Assembly (NCBI RefSeq): GCF_000243395.2
Contig: NZ_CM001484.1
Location: 4,140,662 to 4,204,661 of the forward strand
Origin: Saccharomonospora glauca K62
GTDB taxonomy: Bacteria > Actinomycetota > Actinomycetes > Mycobacteriales > Pseudonocardiaceae
Direction of reading: 5' to 3'
Length of the DNA stretch: 64,000 nucleotides
Shown here: positions 7,925 through 16,512 of the stretch, piece after piece
How the letters are laid out: each line of letters opens with the position of its first letter
How positions within the stretch are numbered: the stretch's first letter is position 1
The notes under the pieces: generated by a model
The model's input: the letters and a program-made list of their open reading frames with translations, nothing else
What the model was told of the DNA's origin: nothing
The model's database searches: none
Translations under genes and position numbers: made by a program

Positions 7925-8893
7925 ATGCCTGGTGTTAGTAAGTTTCCCACGAAAGAGGCCTCGGCCACGAAGGAGGCCTCACCGGAGGCGGAGCACGAGA
8001 CGAGCCCCCTGGTGCGCATCCGCTCGTTACTGCCGGGTCTGGCACGGGCCGAACAACGCGTCGCCAAGGTCGTCCTCGACGATCCCTCGTCGGTCGCCCG
8101 GCGAAGCATCACCGAGGTCGCTCTGGCCGCCAAGACCAGCGAAACCACCGTCACGCGGTTCTGCAAGGCCATCGGCGTCGGCGGCTATCCCCAGCTCCGT
8201 ATCGCGCTGGCCGCCGACACGGCGCGAACCGAGGCGAGGTCCTCGCGCGACCTCGGCGGCGACATCACCGCCGACGACGACCTGGCCACCGTGGTGAGCA
8301 AGGTGGGCTTCGCCGACGCGCGAGCCGTCGAGGAGACCACCGAACAACTCGACGTCGCCGAGCTGACCCGCGTCACCGAACTCGTCGCCAACGCGGGCCG
8401 GGTCGACGTCTACGGCGTCGGAGCGAGCGCTTTCGTGGCCGCCGACCTGCAGCAGAAGATGCACCGCATCGGCCGGGTGTGCTTCGCGTGGTCCGACACG
8501 CACATCATGCTCACCTCCGCCGCCGTGCTGGGTGAGGGAGACGTCGCGCTCGCCATCTCCCACTCGGGCGCCACCACCGACACCGTGGAAGCACTGCGCG
8601 TGGCCAAGGAACACGGTGCCACCACCGTGGCCATCACCAACTTCCCGCGTTCGCCCATCACCTCGGTCGCCGATCACGTGTTGACCACGGCCGCCCGCGA
8701 GACCACCTTCCGCTCCGGCGCCACCGCGAGCCGTATCGCGCAACTGACCGTGATCGACTGTCTGTTCATCGGCGTGGCCCAGCGACATCTCGACGAAGCG
8801 ATGACGGCGCTGGACGCGACCCGCGAGGCCGTCAACGGACACCGGCTCGGTACCCGCCCCGACGGAAGGCGGCGCACCGAGCGGGGGCAGTAA
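7925..8893 (+). CDS. murR: RpiR-family regulator, MurR-like
   Basis: This 322-residue RpiR regulator has an N-terminal helix-turn-helix (about residues 30-105) and a C-terminal SIS sugar-isomerase domain (about 145-285; VYGVGASAF and ISHSGATTDT are typical sugar-phosphate loops). MurR homologues sense MurNAc-6-phosphate and control murQ genes. Assignment here rests on position: 137 bases after the AmiE-like gene and 57 bases before murQ. ATG 7925 is chosen over a GTG 39 bases upstream because it gives the family's usual N-terminus and matches the promoter geometry. The effector is inferred. Confidence 0.82.
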   Translation: MPGVSKFPTKEASATKEASPEAEHETSPLVRIRSLLPGLARAEQRVAKVVLDDPSSVARRSITEVALAAKTSETTVTRFCKAIGVGGYPQLRIALAADTARTEARSSRDLGGDITADDDLATVVSKVGFADARAVEETTEQLDVAELTRVTELVANAGRVDVYGVGASAFVAADLQQKMHRIGRVCFAWSDTHIMLTSAAVLGEGDVALAISHSGATTDTVEALRVAKEHGATTVAITNFPRSPITSVADHVLTTAARETTFRSGATASRIAQLTVIDCLFIGVAQRHLDEAMTALDATREAVNGHRLGTRPDGRRRTERGQ

Positions 8894-8897
8894 ACCG

Positions 8898-8927
8898 GGC
8901 GGGCGCGTACGACGATCGGCGCCCGCC
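8898..8927 (+). terminator. Hairpin between murR and murQ
   Basis: A perfect 9-bp GC-rich stem (8898-8906 with 8919-8927) encloses a 12-base loop in the short murR-murQ gap. No T-tract follows. It may lower readthrough or protect a 5' end after processing; which one cannot be told from sequence. Confidence 0.4.
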
Positions 8928-8950
8928 AGTCGAGAAGAGTGAGGCTGGAG

Positions 8951-9877
8951 ATGACCGTTCCACCGCAGGTCGTGCATGTCGAGTCGCCCACGGAGCGACG
9001 CAACCCGAACACGACCGACATCGACCGCATGTCGACCGCCGACATCCTCGCCGTCATCAACGACGAGGACCACGGCGTGCCCGGCGCCGTGCGGCAGGTG
9101 CTGCCGGAGCTCGGGAAAGCGGTGGACGCGGCTACGGACTCCCTCAGCAACGGTCACCGCGTGCACTACGTGGGCGCGGGCACGTCGGGGAGGCTCGCCG
9201 TGCTCGACGCCGCCGAACTCGTGCCCACGTACAACGTTCCGCCCGACTGGTTCATCGCCCACCACGCGGGTGGCCAGCAGGCGTTGCAGGCCGCGGTGGA
9301 GAACGCCGAGGACAACGCCGAGGCGGGCGCGGCGGAGATGCGCGAGAGCGTGTCGGAGGGCGACTTCGTGCTCGGTCTCACGGCGTCGGGGCGCACCCCG
9401 TACGTGATCGGCGCGCTGCGGGAGGCGATGCGGCTGGGCGCCACCACGGCGCTCGTGTCGTGCAACCCGGAGGCGCCCGAGGTCGAGGGCCTCGACGTCC
9501 TGATCACCGTGAACACCGGCCCGGAGGCCATCGCCGGATCGACCCGGATGAAGGCGGGCACGGCGCAGAAGCTCGTGCTCACCGCGTTCTCCACCGCCAC
9601 GATGGTCAGGCTCGGACGGACGTACTCGAACCTCATGGTGAGCGTGCGGGCCACCAACGCGAAGCTGCGGGGCCGCACGATCCGCATCCTCCGGGAAGCC
9701 ACCGGGCTCGGCGAGGCCGAATGCAGCGAGGCGCTCGCTCAGTCGGGCGGCGACCTGAAGGTCGCACTGGTGCAGTTGCTCGCCGACGTCGACACCGAGC
9801 GCGCCCGCGAAGCGCTCCGGGACTCCGGTGGGCACGTCAGGGTCGCGCTCGACGCCGTGCAGGCGGCGAAGTCGTAG
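8951..9877 (+). CDS. murQ: N-acetylmuramic acid 6-phosphate etherase MurQ
   Basis: MurQ cleaves the lactyl ether of MurNAc-6-phosphate to give GlcNAc-6-phosphate and D-lactate in the cytoplasm. The 308-residue frame shows the SIS motif GAGTSGR (75-81), the AAELVPTY segment with the catalytic-type Glu89, ENAEDN with Glu120, and the family signature GSTRMKAGTAQK. ATG 8951 follows GAGG (8941-8944) at six bases and is preferred to GTG 8939. It closes the MurNAc-recycling block. No MurNAc kinase or PTS permease that would supply MurNAc-6-phosphate lies beside it. Confidence 0.93.
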   Translation: MTVPPQVVHVESPTERRNPNTTDIDRMSTADILAVINDEDHGVPGAVRQVLPELGKAVDAATDSLSNGHRVHYVGAGTSGRLAVLDAAELVPTYNVPPDWFIAHHAGGQQALQAAVENAEDNAEAGAAEMRESVSEGDFVLGLTASGRTPYVIGALREAMRLGATTALVSCNPEAPEVEGLDVLITVNTGPEAIAGSTRMKAGTAQKLVLTAFSTATMVRLGRTYSNLMVSVRATNAKLRGRTIRILREATGLGEAECSEALAQSGGDLKVALVQLLADVDTERAREALRDSGGHVRVALDAVQAAKS

Positions 9878-9897
9878 ACGGTCTCCGGCCGGGAACC

Positions 9898-9981
9898 GCG
9901 GACACGCGTGCACAGGCTGCGGACACGAGTACGAGAAGTGAGGACACGCGTACGCAGGCTGCGGACACGAGTGCGGGCGTC
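9898..9981. repeat. Four tandem 21-bp repeats between convergent genes
   Basis: Four 21-bp units run 9898-9918, 9919-9939, 9940-9960 and 9961-9981. Each begins G(C/A)GGACACG(C/A)GT. Units 1 and 3 are nearly identical and end in CAGGCT; units 2 and 4 resemble each other, so a 42-bp dimer appears to have duplicated. The array fills the gap between convergent murQ and the Fic-like gene. Confidence 0.7.
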
Positions 9982-10720
9982 AGGGGGTCGCCGCGTCGGC
10001 GATGCTTTTCGCCTCGCGAGCGCCAGCCTCGAAGGCCTCGCAGCAGAACAGCAGCCACTCCCGTACGCCGTCGGGTTCCCCCGAGGCGAACGCCCGCGCC
10101 GCGTCCTCGTACCGCCGCTGCCTACGGAAACAGGCCACCTCGGGCACGGTCAACGCCTTCGGGTCGAGTCCGGTGGCGATCATCGCCAGCCGGGCCGCCG
10201 CCCGTGCCAGTACGCCGTCCGCCGAACCGAACGGTCGCAGGGTGAGCAGCTCGCCGTGTACCACCGCCGTCGTCACCGGGCCCGGCACGGCGGTGGCTCC
10301 GGTGACGAATTGCGCGAGCAGTTCCAACCGCTGAGCGACCTCACTGCCCCCGTCCACCCGTGGCCTGCCGAGCGCGTCGGGATCGTCGGTCAGATCCGCC
10401 GCGGCCAACACGTGCATCCGCGCCAGGACCTGCAGCGGAGCACGACGCCACGTCGGCAGCAACGACTCGGTCGCCTCGGCCACCCGCAGCGCTCCCGCGA
10501 GCACGGCGTCGGTCACCGTCCCGTCCTCGGGCAGTTCCGGATCGGCTCCGTCGAGTGCGGCGGACGCCCGCGCGGCCCTCACCGACGCCTCCGCCGCAGT
10601 GGCCGAGCCGCCACGCAGGTTGGCGGGTAACCGGTGGACGGCGAACACGGCGTCCTGGGCGCGCTTCGCGGCGTCGGCGACACCGCCGAGTTCCATCAGC
10701 GGTGCGAGTGGGTCGCTCAT
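9980..10720 (-). CDS. Fic-fold protein with degenerate active site
   Basis: This 246-residue protein shows the Fic layout. A helix contains SAALDG (residues 53-58), resembling the inhibitory [ST]xxxE[GN] motif. The core segment RPFGSADGVLAR (162-173) aligns with HPFx[DE]GNGRxxR. His is Arg, Asp/Glu is Ser, the first Gly is Ala, Asn is Asp, and the first Arg is Val. Only Pro, Phe, one Gly and the last Arg persist, so AMP transfer is unlikely. It is divergent from acs. A regulatory or scaffold role is possible but unproven. Fic assignment rests on motif alignment by eye. Confidence 0.6.
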   Translation of the reverse strand: MSDPLAPLMELGGVADAAKRAQDAVFAVHRLPANLRGGSATAAEASVRAARASAALDGADPELPEDGTVTDAVLAGALRVAEATESLLPTWRRAPLQVLARMHVLAAADLTDDPDALGRPRVDGGSEVAQRLELLAQFVTGATAVPGPVTTAVVHGELLTLRPFGSADGVLARAAARLAMIATGLDPKALTVPEVACFRRQRRYEDAARAFASGEPDGVREWLLFCCEAFEAGAREAKSIADAATP

Positions 10721-10881
10721 GTCGCATGAGCATAGGCAGCGCTCGTCGGCCGCTCGTCAGCCGCTCGTCCTTCGACACTTGTCGGCCGTCGCGCACTGGC
10801 TACAACCATGTGACATGGGGTACTAACGTCGCTACCGGCGCCGCGGGCGTAGAGCCGTAAGTTCGCATTTCAGGAGGCACC

Positions 10882-12861
10882 ATGACAGAGCAGTCACCGG
10901 CACTCGACAACCTGCTGACCGAGAGCCGAACCTTCCCTCCGAGCGAGGAGTTCGCGGCGAAGGCCAACGCCACGGAGCAGTTCTACGCCGATGCCGACAG
11001 CGACCGGGAAGCGTTCTGGGCCAAGCAGGCCGAACGCCTGCACTGGGACACCAAGTGGACGCAGGTGTTGGACTGGTCGAACGCACCGTTTGCGAAGTGG
11101 TTCGTCGGCGGCAAGCTGAACGTCGCCTACAACTGCGTCGACCGGCACGTCGAGAACGGCCACGGCGACCAGGTGGCCATCCACTGGGTCGGCGAGCCGG
11201 GAGACACCCGTGACATCACCTACGCGGAGCTGCGGCGCGAGGTCTGCAAGGCCGCCAACGCCCTCCTCTCGCTCGGTGTCGGCGCGAACGACCGCGTCGC
11301 CATCCAGCTTCCGATGATCCCCGAGGCCATCGTGTCGATGCTCGCGTGCGCGCGGATCGGCGCGCTGCACAGCGTGGTGTTCGGCGGGTTCTCCCCCGCC
11401 GCACTGCGCTCCCGCGTGGACGACGCCGAGGCCAAGGTCGTGATCACCTCCGACGGCCAGTACCGCCGGGGCAAGGCCGTGCCGATGAAGGCGAACGTCG
11501 ACGAGGCGTTGGCCGACGCGGACACGGTGCAGAAGGTGGTGGTCGTGCGCCGCACCGGCGAGGACGTGCCGTGGACCGAGGGCCGCGACGTGTGGTGGCA
11601 CGACCTCGTCGACTCGCAGTCCGACGAGCACGCACCCGAGGCATTCGACTCCGAGCACCCGCTGTTCATTCTGTACACGTCGGGTACAACGGGGAAGCCG
11701 AAGGGCATCCTGCACACCTCGGGCGGCTACCTGACCCAGGCCGCCTACACGCACCACGTCGTGTTCGACCACAAGCCCGGCGAGGACGTGTACTGGTGCA
11801 CCGCCGACATCGGCTGGGTCACCGGGCACTCCTACATCGTGTACGGACCGCTGGCCAACCGCGCCACGCAGGTGGTCTACGAGGGCACTCCCAACACGCC
11901 GCACGAGGGTCGGCACTGGGAGATCATCCAGAACTACAAGGTCACGATCTACTACACCGCTCCCACACTCATCCGCACGTTCATGAAGTGGGGAGCCGAC
12001 ATCCCAGCCTCCTACGACCTGTCGTCGCTGCGGGTTCTGGGCTCGGTGGGCGAGCCGATCAACCCCGAGGCATGGGTGTGGTACCGCGAGCACATCGGCG
12101 GTAACCGCTGCCCCGTGGTCGACACGTGGTGGCAGACCGAGACGGGCGCGATCATGATCTCGCCGTTGCCGGGCGTCACGCACGCCAAGCCCGGCTCCGC
12201 CCAGCGACCCCTGCCGGGTATCTCCGCGAAGGTCGTCGCCGACGACGGCACCGAGGTACCCAAGAACGGCGGTGGCTACCTGGTGCTCGACAAGCCGTGG
12301 CCGTCGATGCTGCGCGGCATCTGGGGCGACGACGAGCGCTACCGCGAGACCTACTGGTCGCGGTTCGCCGAGCAGGGCTACTACTTCGCCGGCGACGGCG
12401 CGAAGTACGACGCCGACGGCGACATCTGGCTGCTCGGCCGTGTGGACGACGTGATGAACGTGTCGGGCCACCGTATCTCGACCACCGAGGTGGAGTCGGC
12501 GCTGGTGTCGCACCCGACCGTGGCCGAGGCCGCGGTGGTCGGCGCCACCGACCCGACCACCGGTCAGGGCATCGTCGCGTTCGTCATCCTCCGCGAGGGC
12601 GCGACGAAGGACGAGGCGGACGGAACGGAGATCGTCAAGGCCCTGCGCGACCACGTGGCCAAGGAGATCGGCCCGATCGCCAAACCGAGGCAGATCATGG
12701 TCGTGCCGGAACTGCCGAAGACGCGCTCCGGCAAGATCATGCGACGGCTGCTGCGGGACGTCGCCGAGAACCGCGAGATCGGTGACGTCACCACGCTCGC
12801 CGACAGCTCGGTGATGGACCTCATCTCGAAGGGCATGAAGTCGCGTTCGAGCGACGAGTGA
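10882..12861 (+). CDS. acs: Acetyl-CoA synthetase
   Basis: This 659-residue enzyme makes acetyl-CoA from acetate, ATP and CoA through acetyl-AMP. The AMP-binding P-loop-like motif [11 protein letters not shown], the WWQTETG loop and the [10 protein letters not shown] hinge are present. Near the C-terminus, RSGKIMRR carries Lys618, equivalent to the lysine that Pat-type enzymes acetylate in mycobacterial and Salmonella Acs; acetylation-based control is therefore likely. AGGAGG precedes ATG 10882. A strong bidirectional terminator follows. It corresponds to Rv3667 in the syntenic mycobacterial segment. Confidence 0.96.
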   Translation: MTEQSPALDNLLTESRTFPPSEEFAAKANATEQFYADADSDREAFWAKQAERLHWDTKWTQVLDWSNAPFAKWFVGGKLNVAYNCVDRHVENGHGDQVAIHWVGEPGDTRDITYAELRREVCKAANALLSLGVGANDRVAIQLPMIPEAIVSMLACARIGALHSVVFGGFSPAALRSRVDDAEAKVVITSDGQYRRGKAVPMKANVDEALADADTVQKVVVVRRTGEDVPWTEGRDVWWHDLVDSQSDEHAPEAFDSEHPLFILYTSGTTGKPKGILHTSGGYLTQAAYTHHVVFDHKPGEDVYWCTADIGWVTGHSYIVYGPLANRATQVVYEGTPNTPHEGRHWEIIQNYKVTIYYTAPTLIRTFMKWGADIPASYDLSSLRVLGSVGEPINPEAWVWYREHIGGNRCPVVDTWWQTETGAIMISPLPGVTHAKPGSAQRPLPGISAKVVADDGTEVPKNGGGYLVLDKPWPSMLRGIWGDDERYRETYWSRFAEQGYYFAGDGAKYDADGDIWLLGRVDDVMNVSGHRISTTEVESALVSHPTVAEAAVVGATDPTTGQGIVAFVILREGATKDEADGTEIVKALRDHVAKEIGPIAKPRQIMVVPELPKTRSGKIMRRLLRDVAENREIGDVTTLADSSVMDLISKGMKSRSSDE

Positions 12862-12879
12862 TCCGTCACTCCTAAAAGG

Positions 12880-12923
12880 ACAAGGGCGGCCTCCACCCTG
12901 CTCGTGGTGGAGGCCGCCCTTGT
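12880..12923. terminator. Bidirectional terminator after acs
   Basis: A perfect 18-bp stem (12880-12897 with 12906-12923) has an 8-base loop. It lies between convergent acs and the exported-protein gene at 12969 and would serve both strands. Confidence 0.85.
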
Positions 12924-12968
12924 GGGTCGACCGGCGGCGAGGACACCGGTCGCATCGGGTCGGTCCGG

Positions 12969-13730
12969 TCAGCCGGTCACGTCGAGGTGGCCGGGCTGGG
13001 GAACCGGCACCGGGGCCTTGCCGTCCTCGTCGGGCGTAGCGCCGGGGAGGTCACCGACCTCGTCGTCGCCGTCGTCCTCGGCCGGCGGGGCGGCGGGCTC
13101 GTTCGGCTCCTGGGGCTCAGCGGGCTCGGTCGGCTCGGGCGCCTCGGGCTTGGCCGTGCAGGTGGCCGTCGACAGGTTCACGGTCTGCGTACCGTCGAGC
13201 AGGTCCAGCGACAGGGCGCTCACGGTGAGGGAACCGTCACCGTTGTCGGTCTGCTTGTTCAGCGTGATCCGGGCGAGCCCCTGCAGCGGTTCGGGGATGA
13301 GCTCCGTGTTCGGCCCGATCCCGTCGAGCGAGATCTGCTGCCCACCGATCTTCAGGTCGGCCACGGAGGTGGAGCCCGACAGGTCCTCGCACTCGGCGGT
13401 GACCAAGCCGACGGAGATCACCGGGAGTCCGGGCACACCCAGCTCGACGTCCGTGGTGCTGGCCTTGGCGTAGCCCTCGTCGACCGCCGAGTTGAACACC
13501 CCGGCGTGCAGGATGCGCTCGGCACCGGAGGGCAGGTCGGTGTGCACGAGGTGGTTCTTGCCCTCACCCACCACGTGCGGCACCTTGATGATGTTGACAA
13601 GGCCGTCCGCGGAGAGCGCGTAGGCCGAGTCCTCCGGCGTCGCGCCCGCCGCCGGGGCGAACGCGACACCGCCCGCGACGAGCGCGGACAGCACACCGGC
13701 ACCGAGAGCGACTGTTCTCTTCTTCGACAA
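12969..13730 (-). CDS. Exported protein, choice-of-anchor type, Pro/Glu-rich tail
   Basis: This 253-residue protein starts at a TTG (13730) with SKKRTVALGAG and a hydrophobic segment ending in AGA, a classical signal peptide. An AAAGG ribosome site lies about eight bases upstream, and the frame further upstream reads as low-complexity non-coding. The central part (about 35-190) is a beta-rich exported domain resembling actinobacterial choice-of-anchor P proteins. Two cysteines, in AECEDL and TATCTA, may form a disulfide. The tail (about 195-253) is a Pro/Glu/Asp-rich linker. Function is unknown; a surface role is inferred. It ends just after the acs terminator. Confidence 0.7.
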   Translation of the reverse strand: MSKKRTVALGAGVLSALVAGGVAFAPAAGATPEDSAYALSADGLVNIIKVPHVVGEGKNHLVHTDLPSGAERILHAGVFNSAVDEGYAKASTTDVELGVPGLPVISVGLVTAECEDLSGSTSVADLKIGGQQISLDGIGPNTELIPEPLQGLARITLNKQTDNGDGSLTVSALSLDLLDGTQTVNLSTATCTAKPEAPEPTEPAEPQEPNEPAAPPAEDDGDDEVGDLPGATPDEDGKAPVPVPQPGHLDVTG

Positions 13731-13797
13731 GGAAGTGCCTTTCTTGAGTCGGTAGGGACGTACTGCGTTGTTACTGCGTGGAGAAGCCCGCCGACCG

Positions 13798-14628
13798 TCA
13801 GACGATGTTGACGATCGTTCCGAGCGGGAGTTTGGAGAGCGCGTCGAGGGCATCCTTGGTGACCCGGATGCACCCGTCGCTGTTGGCCTTGCCGACGAAG
13901 CTGTCGTCCGGCCACGTGTGGATTCCGACCGTGCCGGGGCCACCGCCGTAGCTCTCGTGCGAGTTCGAGTGGTAGCTCAACGGCAGAACGATCGGGCTGT
14001 AGTCGTTCACGGTCTCCTCGATGGAGGCGAGGATGTAGGCACGGCCCTGCGGCGTCGGTGAGTCGGGCTCTCCGATCCCGACCGTCCACTCGCCGATCTT
14101 CTCGCCGTTTTCGAGGATCTCCAGGTGGAACGACTCCAGATCGACGTTGACCACGAAGTCGTTCCGAGCCGACTCGACCGCGTCACCGGACGTGTCGATC
14201 CAGCCGGTCGCGCCGTTCGGCCGTGTGGGCAACAGGATCTGAGCCCAGTCGCCCTCACGCTTGATGACGGGCACCCACGTCGGCGAGGAGATCTGCTTGA
14301 CGGGCAGTCTCGCGATCGGCTTGCCGTCGACCGCGTCGTGCACCGTCAATTCACGGGTCGGGTGGAGGACCTCCCCCTCGGTCGGGGCGCTCGGGTCGGG
14401 GTCCATGGGTGCGTTCGGGAGCTTCCCGTACGTGGTCGCTTCCGGCAACGAGGCGATCTGCTGCTGTTCACCGTCGGCGGCCTCGGCCGTCTTTTGCGCG
14501 TCGCCGCCACAGGCGGAAGCCAACAATGTCAGTGTCGCGGCGGCCGCGACCGCCAACATCCTGCGCGAGGACCGTCTACGACCGACCGGACCTGCCGGCC
14601 GGCCTCGGGAAGTATCGGTTCTTTCCAT
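13798..14628 (-). CDS. L,D-transpeptidase lipoprotein (YkuD domain)
   Basis: This 276-residue lipoprotein has lipobox LASAC with Cys40. An SH3-like region (about 85-155) precedes the YkuD domain (about 157-276). The active-site region keeps His237 and the catalytic Cys253, but the usual SHGC reads SDGC. The enzyme should form or anchor 3-3 cross-links in peptidoglycan. It sits 67 bases upstream of the exported-protein gene on the same strand. The start at ATG 14628 gives a basic n-region suitable for export. Confidence 0.88.
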   Translation of the reverse strand: MERTDTSRGRPAGPVGRRRSSRRMLAVAAAATLTLLASACGGDAQKTAEAADGEQQQIASLPEATTYGKLPNAPMDPDPSAPTEGEVLHPTRELTVHDAVDGKPIARLPVKQISSPTWVPVIKREGDWAQILLPTRPNGATGWIDTSGDAVESARNDFVVNVDLESFHLEILENGEKIGEWTVGIGEPDSPTPQGRAYILASIEETVNDYSPIVLPLSYHSNSHESYGGGPGTVGIHTWPDDSFVGKANSDGCIRVTKDALDALSKLPLGTIVNIV

Positions 14629-15209
14629 TTATCGCAGCCCCTGGAGGAATAGATCAACTGGGCGAGTGGTCGATATTCAAGCAAAGCCCGATTTCCCTCC
14701 ACGAACCAGGCCCACCGATTCGTCAGCACCCCTTCTTCGGAACCGGGAAAGGGCCGAAATCCTGCAATAACGGTGACCGACAGTCCACAGTGGCATGACA
14801 CCGGAGAGCGATCCGGGACCCCACAAGGGAAGTCACCCACCCAATGATCATGGAAGTCAACTACGGAGAGTTGTTTTCAAAGCTAACGGACACGGCTCTC
14901 GCGATCCTTTGACCACCCGGAAAATGGACCCCGAGAGACGGGAAACTTCAGTGCGCTACCAGTATTCCGCCGCGTTTCATCCTTTCGTGTACATAGCTGT
15001 AACGCGACGCTCCCGCGAAGGGACGAGGCCTACATTTCATAAAGGTCTCGATGTGGTCACGGACGCAACCTCGACGCATATTCGCAATCGCTTTTCCCGT
15101 TCGCTCGCCGACGAACCCCTCCGGGTGAACAGTCGAACGCACGTTCTATCCTGCGAATGCAGGATCCTCATCGCAGGACAACCCGCTTCTGTAGGAGACG
15201 ACACTGACG
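14629..15209. other. AT-richer intergenic region without a supported gene
   Basis: These 581 bases are clearly lower in GC than the neighbours. Short frames on both strands lack ribosome sites, conserved motifs and the expected third-position GC. The right end holds an inverted repeat (15148-15165) before the next gene. The left end should contain the L,D-transpeptidase promoter, but no clear elements were found. Confidence 0.5.
15148..15165 (+). promoter_or_regulatory. Inverted repeat overlapping a possible -10
   Basis: ATCCTGC (15148-15154) and GCAGGAT (15159-15165) form a perfect 7-bp inverted repeat with a 4-base centre. TATCCT at 15147-15152 could be a -10, so the repeat may be an operator or a 5' hairpin of the gene at 15210. 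Confidence 0.4.
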
Positions 15210-15650
15210 ATGACCGTTGACGCTGCTTCCGCGACCCAGGAACGGGACGACACCCCGGTGAGCCACGAAGGCGAGCAGGGGGCCGCTCCGGAGCAGCGAG
15301 ACCAGCAGGAACAGCCCGAACAGTCCCAGTCGGAGGCGGCCAAGCCGCAGCGGGCCAAGACCAAAAGCAGCGCCCGCAAGACGCGGACCGTCGTGCTCAC
15401 TCTCACCGTCACCGGCACCGCCGACGGTGAATGGCAGGCCGAGCTCAAGCACGGGAGCAAGTGGGTCGCCAAGGGGCTGGGCATCCCCGCCTCCGCCGTG
15501 TCCCGAGCGGCTAGGGAACTCCACGAGGAGCTGTCCGCACCCATCGACCAGGTGATCAACGAGGCTCGCGAACAACAGCGGGCCAAGGTCGCTCAGCTCG
15601 AAGCCGAACTGGAGCAGGCCAAGCAGGCGCTGGCCGAACTGCAGCGCTGA
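15210..15650 (+). CDS. Small charged protein with C-terminal coiled coil (possibly DUF6319)
   Basis: This 146-residue protein has a Gln/Glu-rich disordered N-terminus (1-55), a basic KTKSSARKTR patch, a short beta-type segment (TVVLTLTVTG, then DGEWQAEL), and a C-terminal Glu/Ala/Gln coiled coil (about 105-146). AGGAGA upstream supports ATG 15210. The compact centre with AKGLGIPASAV may be a DNA-contacting or protein-binding module. I do not recognise a function. A strong terminator follows. Confidence 0.65.
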   Translation: MTVDAASATQERDDTPVSHEGEQGAAPEQRDQQEQPEQSQSEAAKPQRAKTKSSARKTRTVVLTLTVTGTADGEWQAELKHGSKWVAKGLGIPASAVSRAARELHEELSAPIDQVINEAREQQRAKVAQLEAELEQAKQALAELQR

Positions 15651-15664
15651 CGGGGACATCCCAC

Positions 15665-15703
15665 CGACGGGGAGGGGACGTCGCGTTCGTCCCCTCCCCG
15701 TCG
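15665..15703 (+). terminator. Strong hairpin terminator
   Basis: A perfect 16-bp stem (15665-15680 with 15688-15703) has a 7-base loop. It directly follows the gene ending at 15650 and precedes the VIT-family gene. Confidence 0.85.
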
Positions 15704-15741
15704 TCTTGCCGGGGGATCGACACCCGGGTTGTCATGGAGCG

Positions 15742-16464
15742 GTGTCCGACACCTCGAAGCAGTCCCACACGAACGAACCGCACACCTCGGACGTGGGCGG
15801 CAAGCTCAACTGGTTGCGGGCGGGCGTACTGGGGGCGAACGACGGCATCGTGTCCACTGCGGGATTGGTGGTGGGGGTCGCCGGCGCGACCACGGACCAG
15901 CGCGCCATCCTCTTCGCCGGGGTCGCCGGTGTGGTGGCCGGCGCGCTCTCGATGGCGGGCGGTGAGTACGTCTCGGTGTCGACCCAACGCGACACCGAAC
16001 GCGCGCTGCTGAGTCTCGAACGCCACGAACTGCGCACGATGCCCGAGGAGGAGGAACGCGAACTCGCGCAGCTCTACGAGGCGAAGGGCCTGTCACCGCG
16101 ACTCGCGGCCGAGGTGGCACGAGAACTCACCGAGAAGGACGCGCTGCGCGCTCACGCCGAGGCCGAACTGGGCATCGACCCCGAACAACTCACCAAGCCG
16201 TGGCAAGCCGCATGGGCGTCGCTGATCGCGTTCACCGCGGGGGCCTTGCTGCCCCTGTTGGCGATCCTGTTCTTCCCCCCGACGGCGAGGGTGCCGGCCA
16301 CGGCGTGCGCGGTCGTGGTCGCCCTGGCCCTCACCGGGTGGGTGAGCGCCCGGCTCGGGCAGGCACCTCCGGGTCGAGCCGCGGCCCGCAACGTCGGGGT
16401 GGGCGCACTGACGATGATCGTGACGTACGCCGTGGGCTTCGGGTCGGGTGTGGCGCTCGGGTAG
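15742..16464 (+). CDS. VIT/CCC1-family membrane transporter
   Basis: This protein of about 240 residues belongs to the VIT1/CCC1 family of iron/manganese exporters. The hallmark first helix LGANDGIVSTAGLVVGVAGA, a second helix GGEYVSVSTQRDTE, a charged cytosolic metal-binding-type region (about 80-145) and three C-terminal hydrophobic helices are all visible. GTG 15742 is chosen because a longer TTG start at 15706 would lie on the edge of the preceding terminator. Metal specificity is not visible in the sequence. Confidence 0.85.
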   Translation: MSDTSKQSHTNEPHTSDVGGKLNWLRAGVLGANDGIVSTAGLVVGVAGATTDQRAILFAGVAGVVAGALSMAGGEYVSVSTQRDTERALLSLERHELRTMPEEEERELAQLYEAKGLSPRLAAEVARELTEKDALRAHAEAELGIDPEQLTKPWQAAWASLIAFTAGALLPLLAILFFPPTARVPATACAVVVALALTGWVSARLGQAPPGRAAARNVGVGALTMIVTYAVGFGSGVALG

Positions 16465-16512
16465 GCGCGTCGCGGCGCGCCCGACGCGCCCCGAGATTGA
16501 TCACGTGGCACG

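Noticed and set aside
8027-9913. A 628-codon minus-strand frame across murR and murQ
   Set aside because: It spans two genes and their gap in antisense and shows no family motif.
9898-9981. CRISPR array
   Set aside because: The units are directly adjacent without spacers and no cas genes are near.
14948-15142. A 64-codon frame on the minus strand in the low-GC gap
   Set aside because: It has no ribosome site and no conserved pattern, and its codon third positions are not GC-rich like true genes here.
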